Below, piece by piece: positions 59,301-64,000 of a stretch of DNA of 64,000 bases. The stretch comes from Casuarina equisetifolia (taxonomy: Eukaryota > Streptophyta > Magnoliopsida > Fagales > Casuarinaceae): the NCBI GenBank assembly GCA_028551475.1, contig CM052359.1, positions 20,771,583 through 20,835,582 on the forward strand, read 5' to 3'. Each line of letters opens with the position of its first letter. Position 1 is the first letter of the stretch. A program made the position numbers and the translations under genes. The notes under the pieces were generated by a model. It saw only the letters and a program-made list of their open reading frames with translations. It did no database searches and was not told the DNA's origin.

Positions 59301-60008
59301 TAGGGTAATCATAAGTGATAGAGGGACCCATTTTTGCAACAAACAATTTGAAGCACTTTTGGGTAAGTATGGGGTTACCTATAAGATTGCTACTCCTTAT
59401 CACCCTCAGACTAGTGGTCAAGTTGAGATATCAAATAGGGTTAAGAGAATTTTGGAAAAAACTGTGAATGCCTCAAGGAAAGATTGGTCAATGAAACTTG
59501 ATGATACACTTTGGGCCTATAGAACAACATTCAAAACACCAATTGGAATGTCTCCATTTAGGCTAGTGTTTGGGAAGGCTTGTCATCTACCAATAGAATT
59601 AGAGCATAAAGCATATTGGGCTTTGAAATTTTTAAACTTTGATATGCAGTCTGCAGGTGAAACTCGATTGTTGCAGTTGAATGAATTAAAGGAATTACGA
59701 GATGAGGCCTATGAAAATGCCAAAATATACAAGGAGCGAACAAAAAGATGGCATGACAAACACATATAAGAAGAGAGTTTGTGATTGGTCAGAAAGTATT
59801 ACTTTATAACTCTCGTCTTAAATTGTTTTCAGGTAAATTGCGGTCCCGATGGTATGGCCCTTTCATAGTCACTAAGGTATTCCCATATGGAGCAATAGAA
59901 GTTGCAAATGACACCCAAGGCACATTTAAGGTGAATGGTCAGCATCTGAAGCCTTACTTCGAGGGAGTTAACATGCAGAAGACTACCCTTGATCTTCTCC
60001 CTCCTTGA
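56379..60008 (+). pseudogene. Element C pol: protease, RT, RNase H, integrase (frameshifted)
   Basis: Protease: Asp-Leu-Gly-Ala-Ser with Asp at 56525-56527. RT lies within the 581-codon frame 56549-58294, with FMDDFSVFG (catalytic Asp pair at 57864-57869) typical of Athila. RNase [13 protein letters not shown] and the Asp before His-Ser-Ala at about 58290-58660. Integrase (58768-59769): an HHCC zinc domain (HHCH, then CDQC) and DDE core with Asp in GIDFMGPF, Asp in ISDRGTHF and Glu in GQVEISNR. Lesions: frameshift near 58284-58290, TAG at 58362-58364, frameshift in an A run at 58802-58809, and frameshift near 59767 before the C-terminal piece 59781-60008. All catalytic residues I could check are still present. 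Confidence 0.92.
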
Positions 60009-61618
60009 ATAATAACTTTGAAGATAGTTTGGCTGAAAACTATAAAACAAGCGCTTCTTGGGAGGCAACCCAAGCATTGTGTTCATTCTGTTGTTGGAAG
60101 TTTTGTCACCACCATATCCTCAAAGCTCTATGTGGATATGACCTACAATCAAGGGAGTATTCTCATTCCTTTTACTTTTATTTTTACTTTCTTTTCTTTT
60201 TGCATTGAGGACAATGCTTCATTCAGGTTTAGGGGTAGGGAAAGAACCTTTGTCCTAAATCTGATTAAAAAAAAAAAATTCTTATGTCATGATTACATCC
60301 CTTATTGTGAATTCTTGGCGATTCTTTGGAAGACATAGATTTTGTTCAAACCTACAATTGTGATGTAAGTTAAGTGTGATTCTGATTATGTTGATCCATT
60401 TATTAAACACTAAAAGTCCTTCATTTTTGAAATTGTGTGTATTTCTAGAGAACATTCATGTGAAGTATGTGATTTTCTTAGATCTCAACCGGATCTTAGA
60501 ATTTGCTTGATTTCCTCTTGAGGCGAAATCCTAGGCTACATCTAATTGAGAAAATGATTTAGGCCATTCTTTGGATCGTTTGAGCCTTTCAAGCCAACCC
60601 TATTTATTTATCCCCAGTCACCCCGCTGAGCCTTGATTTATATCCATTTTTTTTATTTTGACACCCACATATATATACCTTTGAGCCTTTGATAAATTAT
60701 CTTTTCGTCCCGCACCCTTGAACATGTTAATTTTTAGAATATAAGTCTATTTGAGTGAAAGAGAAGTCGAGGGGAAGGATGTTATATGGGAAGGATATTG
60801 ATTGCAATGATTATGTAGCATAATATGTTGCTTTTGTGAATGCCAAAAAAAAAAAAGAAAGAAAGAAAGAAATGAAATGCAACATTTGTCTAAGAATGGA
60901 ATTCTCTTATTGCTTATTGTCAAATTCAAGCCACTCAAGGTTTAGAAATTGGCTTTTGCATAGTAGTTGGATGTCATCAGCAAGATAAGATTATAATAAT
61001 TACATTTCTAGTCCTACTACTTGCTTTATTATTGCAAGCATGATTGTGACTTTTGTGAGTGTCGAAATCCAAGTGAAATCAAGTATTTTTGGGAAGAAAG
61101 GAATGAGAGAAATGGTGATAGAAAGATCATTTACGAAAAAAAAAAAAGCAAAGAAAGGAAGTGACAAAAGCTCAAATTAGATCCTAGAAAGCGATGTGTT
61201 CATGGGTGAATTTAGCCTAAATGACTTTCATCTTACCCCTAGCCCAGCCTTACATTACAAGCTTATAAAAGTCCTATTGATTCTTGGTTAGATGATTGGC
61301 CTACATTAGTGGAGAGAGGAATGAAAAACAAACCTATGAGGTTTGGTTAAAGATTTTGAGAGATTGCATATTAATATGGATCTATTTGGAGTGCATATAG
61401 TTGAAAAGATAAGGACTCACACATACACACGTGGTTAACATAGTTAAGAGTCTATCTTATCTTATAAAACAATTGTGGTGTTTAGATGAAAGCTATATTT
61501 TTCTTTGAATTGTTAAGTTGAGCAATTATGGAGAATTTTTTTAAAGGGGTTTTGTCTAAAGCATATGCAAATTATTACTTTTGCTCGAAGACTAGCAAAA
61601 TGTTAAGTTTGGGGGTGT
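60009..61618 (+). other. Element C non-coding 3' region, hairpin and polypurine tract
   Basis: 1.6 kb conserved in blocks with A, B and D but with no shared open frame. Hairpin at 61579-61600 (stem with one C/T mismatch, loop AAGA). Polypurine tract AAGTTTGGGGG at 61605-61615. Confidence 0.75.
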
Positions 61619-63015
61619 TGATAACTCTATTTTTATAGAGTTATTTTACCTAATTTAAATAATAAATTCTCTAATGTTTGTGAGAAAATATTTGAATTCC
61701 TCTTTATTTACTTAAATTTGTCTTGTTTATGTAGCATAAGGAGGCATGAAGAAAAAGAACAAGCATGGAGAACCTGGTACTTATTATATGGTAGAAGATG
61801 GTCAAATTATCAAGGTGAAGGAAATCAAGATGGGCTTGGGCTTGGGCTTTGGATAATTGTTATTAGATTTTTATTATTATTGTTTTTTTAAAATAATTAG
61901 AAAACCTAGTCCTATTAGGAGTCCAAAGCCTAATTAATATAGAAGTCTAAAACCCAATTGTATTGGGAATCCAAAACCCAATGCTATTAGGATAAGGAGA
62001 AAGTTCTAGATCCCATACCCTATATAAAGGAGGAGCCCTGCATAGAAGAGAGGGGGGAAGCAAGAGAGAAAAGAAGTTGCCGCTGAAACCAAGGAGGAAA
62101 TTGAGCACAACTCAAGAGAGAGGCCAAGAATTCAAGATTCAACTCAAGAGAGAGGCCAAGAATTCAAGATTTCTTGAAGAGAAGACAAAAAGGGTGACAG
62201 ACTTCTTGTTCTTGGATTCAAGATGCCTTCTTTGTTTCTTATTATTGTTCTTCCTCATTATTTCATTATGTTCTAAACTTCTTTTGTTAGAGCGAAGATG
62301 TAGCCTAACTATGATGATGTGAATCCTATAAGTTTTATGTTTTGCAAGATAGTTTATTTATGTGAGTTATATATTATTATGCTTAATGCTTTTAAGTGAT
62401 TGGCCACCACTTGAATGATTTGATGTGTATGTTAGAGACTAAAAGGTAATAATATGCAATTGCTTCTTATAATATATAACCATGAATTAAATATGGATAG
62501 ACATATACCATGTTATTTGTGTGGCTTTTGGTGATAAGATGATCGAAAGATTTATTGTAAACCAAGAATATTCACAGATCCTAATGCATTTGGTTTGTTT
62601 CAATTCACATATAGAGATATAGTGAATTAATGAACTAAATAGGTTTACTATACCTAGACATAGGATAGTAAATAAATTAGGAAATTCCGCCATCACATAG
62701 ATAATATCATTCTTGCAGGCATAAACTATGGAAATTCATATCTAGTAGTTATGGTGAAATCGGAAGCTCTAACATGTGTCTCATCTTGATTTTTCCTACT
62801 TGGATTCAATTTTAATTAGTTTTGAGTTTTTGTTTTAGAAATTTTAAATTTTAATTCATCTTCAACAATATTTTGATTTGCTAGATAAATTTTAGGATTA
62901 ATTCATCATTAGTACTTAATTAGTTTAGTATTCACCAATTTTCGTGGGACGATATCTTTCTTATCATTATATTACTTGTTCGACATGTTCACTTGCATTT
63001 AAATTTCACCGAACA
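61619..63015 (+). repeat. Element C 3' LTR
   Basis: 1397 bp. Differs from the 5' LTR by about 14 substitutions, the extra tandem-repeat units near 61935-61980, and a 31-bp direct duplication at about 62108-62169 (ACTCAAGAGAGAGGCCAAG twice). Confidence 0.95.
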
Positions 63016-64000
63016 TTAGGTGACTTGTTCTTTCCTATGAGTTGGCAGTAAGATTCAGCCCTTGGCCTTACCACTTAACTTGGCCAAGTGGACCCAACTA
63101 TGACACATACTCTTAGAGCCTTACACACCAAAGGCTTATATGTAGCCAATACAAGAAGTTTGGCCACCTTACCTCCTTATGTGCCACTCACCTAGATGGA
63201 AGTCCAAACAGAAAGAAGGCTTGTGGAAGAAATCCAATAGCAAAAGCCTTTAGCACATAAGATTGCTAGTAATAAGCAATAGGTTCCATCTATATTTGGG
63301 CAACCTAACCCATTTGGTTGTGGCCTATAGCATCCCTCTATGTTGGATCCTTATAATGGCCTCACTCTTTATGGTAATCCCTCTCTACCTCTTTATCTCA
63401 ATGCAAGTATCTTGGACCTAGCCCTACAACCCTAGTAGTATGGATAATGGCTCTACTAGACTCATTCTCACTTTAGATTAGTATCAAAACTTGTCACCTT
63501 TTTATCAATTAAATGGAGACATCTAACCAATTCAAAAGTATGGCTTCATCTCTTACACCTATTTCATCCTTATAGATCATCGACTTAGGGCCTAATGGCC
63601 ACATCACGTGCAATTTAAACATCAATTTAAACATCTTTCTCTAAATAATATCATTTTTCCTAATAGATCCTTTAATCTTGTCACTCATATTAGCTATTAT
63701 AGACCTTGCCCAAAATTAAATCTCACCAATATTTTTTATGCTTCATGATTTAGGTACAATTTGTTGTCTATTCAAAAACTAACTTGCAAGAATAATTGCA
63801 TGGCCATTTTTTTGATAATTTTTTTCCCTTTCAATATTGTATGACTAGGGATCTAATCAAGCTCAACAAGCTAATTGAGGACTCTATTTTCTTTGTTCTA
63901 TTTTTCCTACAAATTTTTATTTAATCTTTTCTAATTATTTCAATTCCCTAAAAAACATACTTGTTGTATCCCTAAAAAGCTCTTGGTTGCAATTCAATTT

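Larger units (their letters stand above)
53203..63015 (+). mobile_element. Young full-length Athila-type retrotransposon (element C)
   Basis: 9813 bp with perfect target duplication TTAGG (53198-53202 and 63016-63020). Contents: 5' LTR, tRNA-Asp primer site with one mismatch, gag, protease, RT, RNase H, integrase, 1.6 kb non-coding 3' region, hairpin, polypurine tract and 3' LTR. There is no env-like frame. LTRs differ by about 14 substitutions by eye over about 1.3 kb, plus two indels, so insertion is recent. The coding region nevertheless carries several disabling changes. Confidence 0.95.
52380..64000 (+). pseudogene. Decayed Copia polyprotein, + strand, interrupted by element C
   Basis: Before element C, 52400-52920 translates with stops into the Copia gag domain: a Trp-Asp-Gln-Cys then Thr-Trp-Leu-Thr stretch near 52650-52690, then a block like LKQSIRDLRLPPSMSNDNL near 52820-52870. 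After element C, 63016-63500 is gag linker. From about 63560 the protease and pre-integrase domain is visible (an Ile-Ile-Asp-Leu-Gly stretch where active elements have Asp-Ser/Thr-Gly). The reading runs off the window edge. TTAGG at 53198-53202 and 63016-63020 is the duplicated target of element C. Confidence 0.6.

Overview
The window is plant nuclear DNA, most likely from a eudicot with a repeat-rich genome. The evidence is one spliced gene with GT-AG introns and a plant sulfate-transporter protein, Copia and Athila-type Ty3/Gypsy LTR retrotransposons with plant-type primer sites, and a plant L1-type LINE. The species cannot be named from the sequence. Nothing bacterial or organellar is visible.

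Only one host gene is supported: an intact 12-exon group 2 sulfate transporter (SULTR2-like, 654 residues) at 18249-21715 on the + strand. It sits in a roughly 7.4 kb island of non-repeat DNA (about 15.1-22.5 kb). Almost everything else is transposon.

Left arm (1-15.1 kb): a decayed Copia element on the - strand with LTRs at 35-279 and 13339-13581. Its RT and RNase H lie on the - strand, but the gag-PR-IN block inside it lies on the + strand. Into this have gone two solo Athila-type LTRs (1064-2310, TSD TATAC; 4286-5893, TSD CTTAT) and a gag-only Athila-type element, here called element A (6664-13212). A second Copia gag remnant and one isolated Copia LTR follow.

Middle (22.5-43.4 kb): a Copia remnant, then element B, an old full-coding Athila-type element (23759 to about 43350) that has lost its 3' LTR. 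B is split by a solo LTR (E), E is split by gag-only element D on the - strand, and the 3' LTR of D is split by a LINE (32255-36713) with a 14-bp target duplication. This is a nest four layers deep.

Right arm (43.4-64 kb): a - strand Copia (about 44980-50200) carrying a solo LTR (48102-49343, TSD GAGTA), a 2 kb stretch without recognisable content, and a + strand Copia (about 52380 to beyond the window) split by element C. C (53203-63015, TSD TTAGG) is the youngest complete Athila-type element: LTRs about 99% identical, tRNA-Asp primer site, gag, protease, RT, RNase H and integrase, but several stops and frameshifts.

The most interesting biology is in the Athila family. Elements A and D both lack the whole pol region at what looks like the same junction, yet carry different U3 sequences. 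They therefore look like members of a gag-only, trans-mobilised lineage whose LTRs were exchanged by recombination. A hairpin just upstream of the polypurine tract is kept in A, C and D, with a paired base change between A and D.
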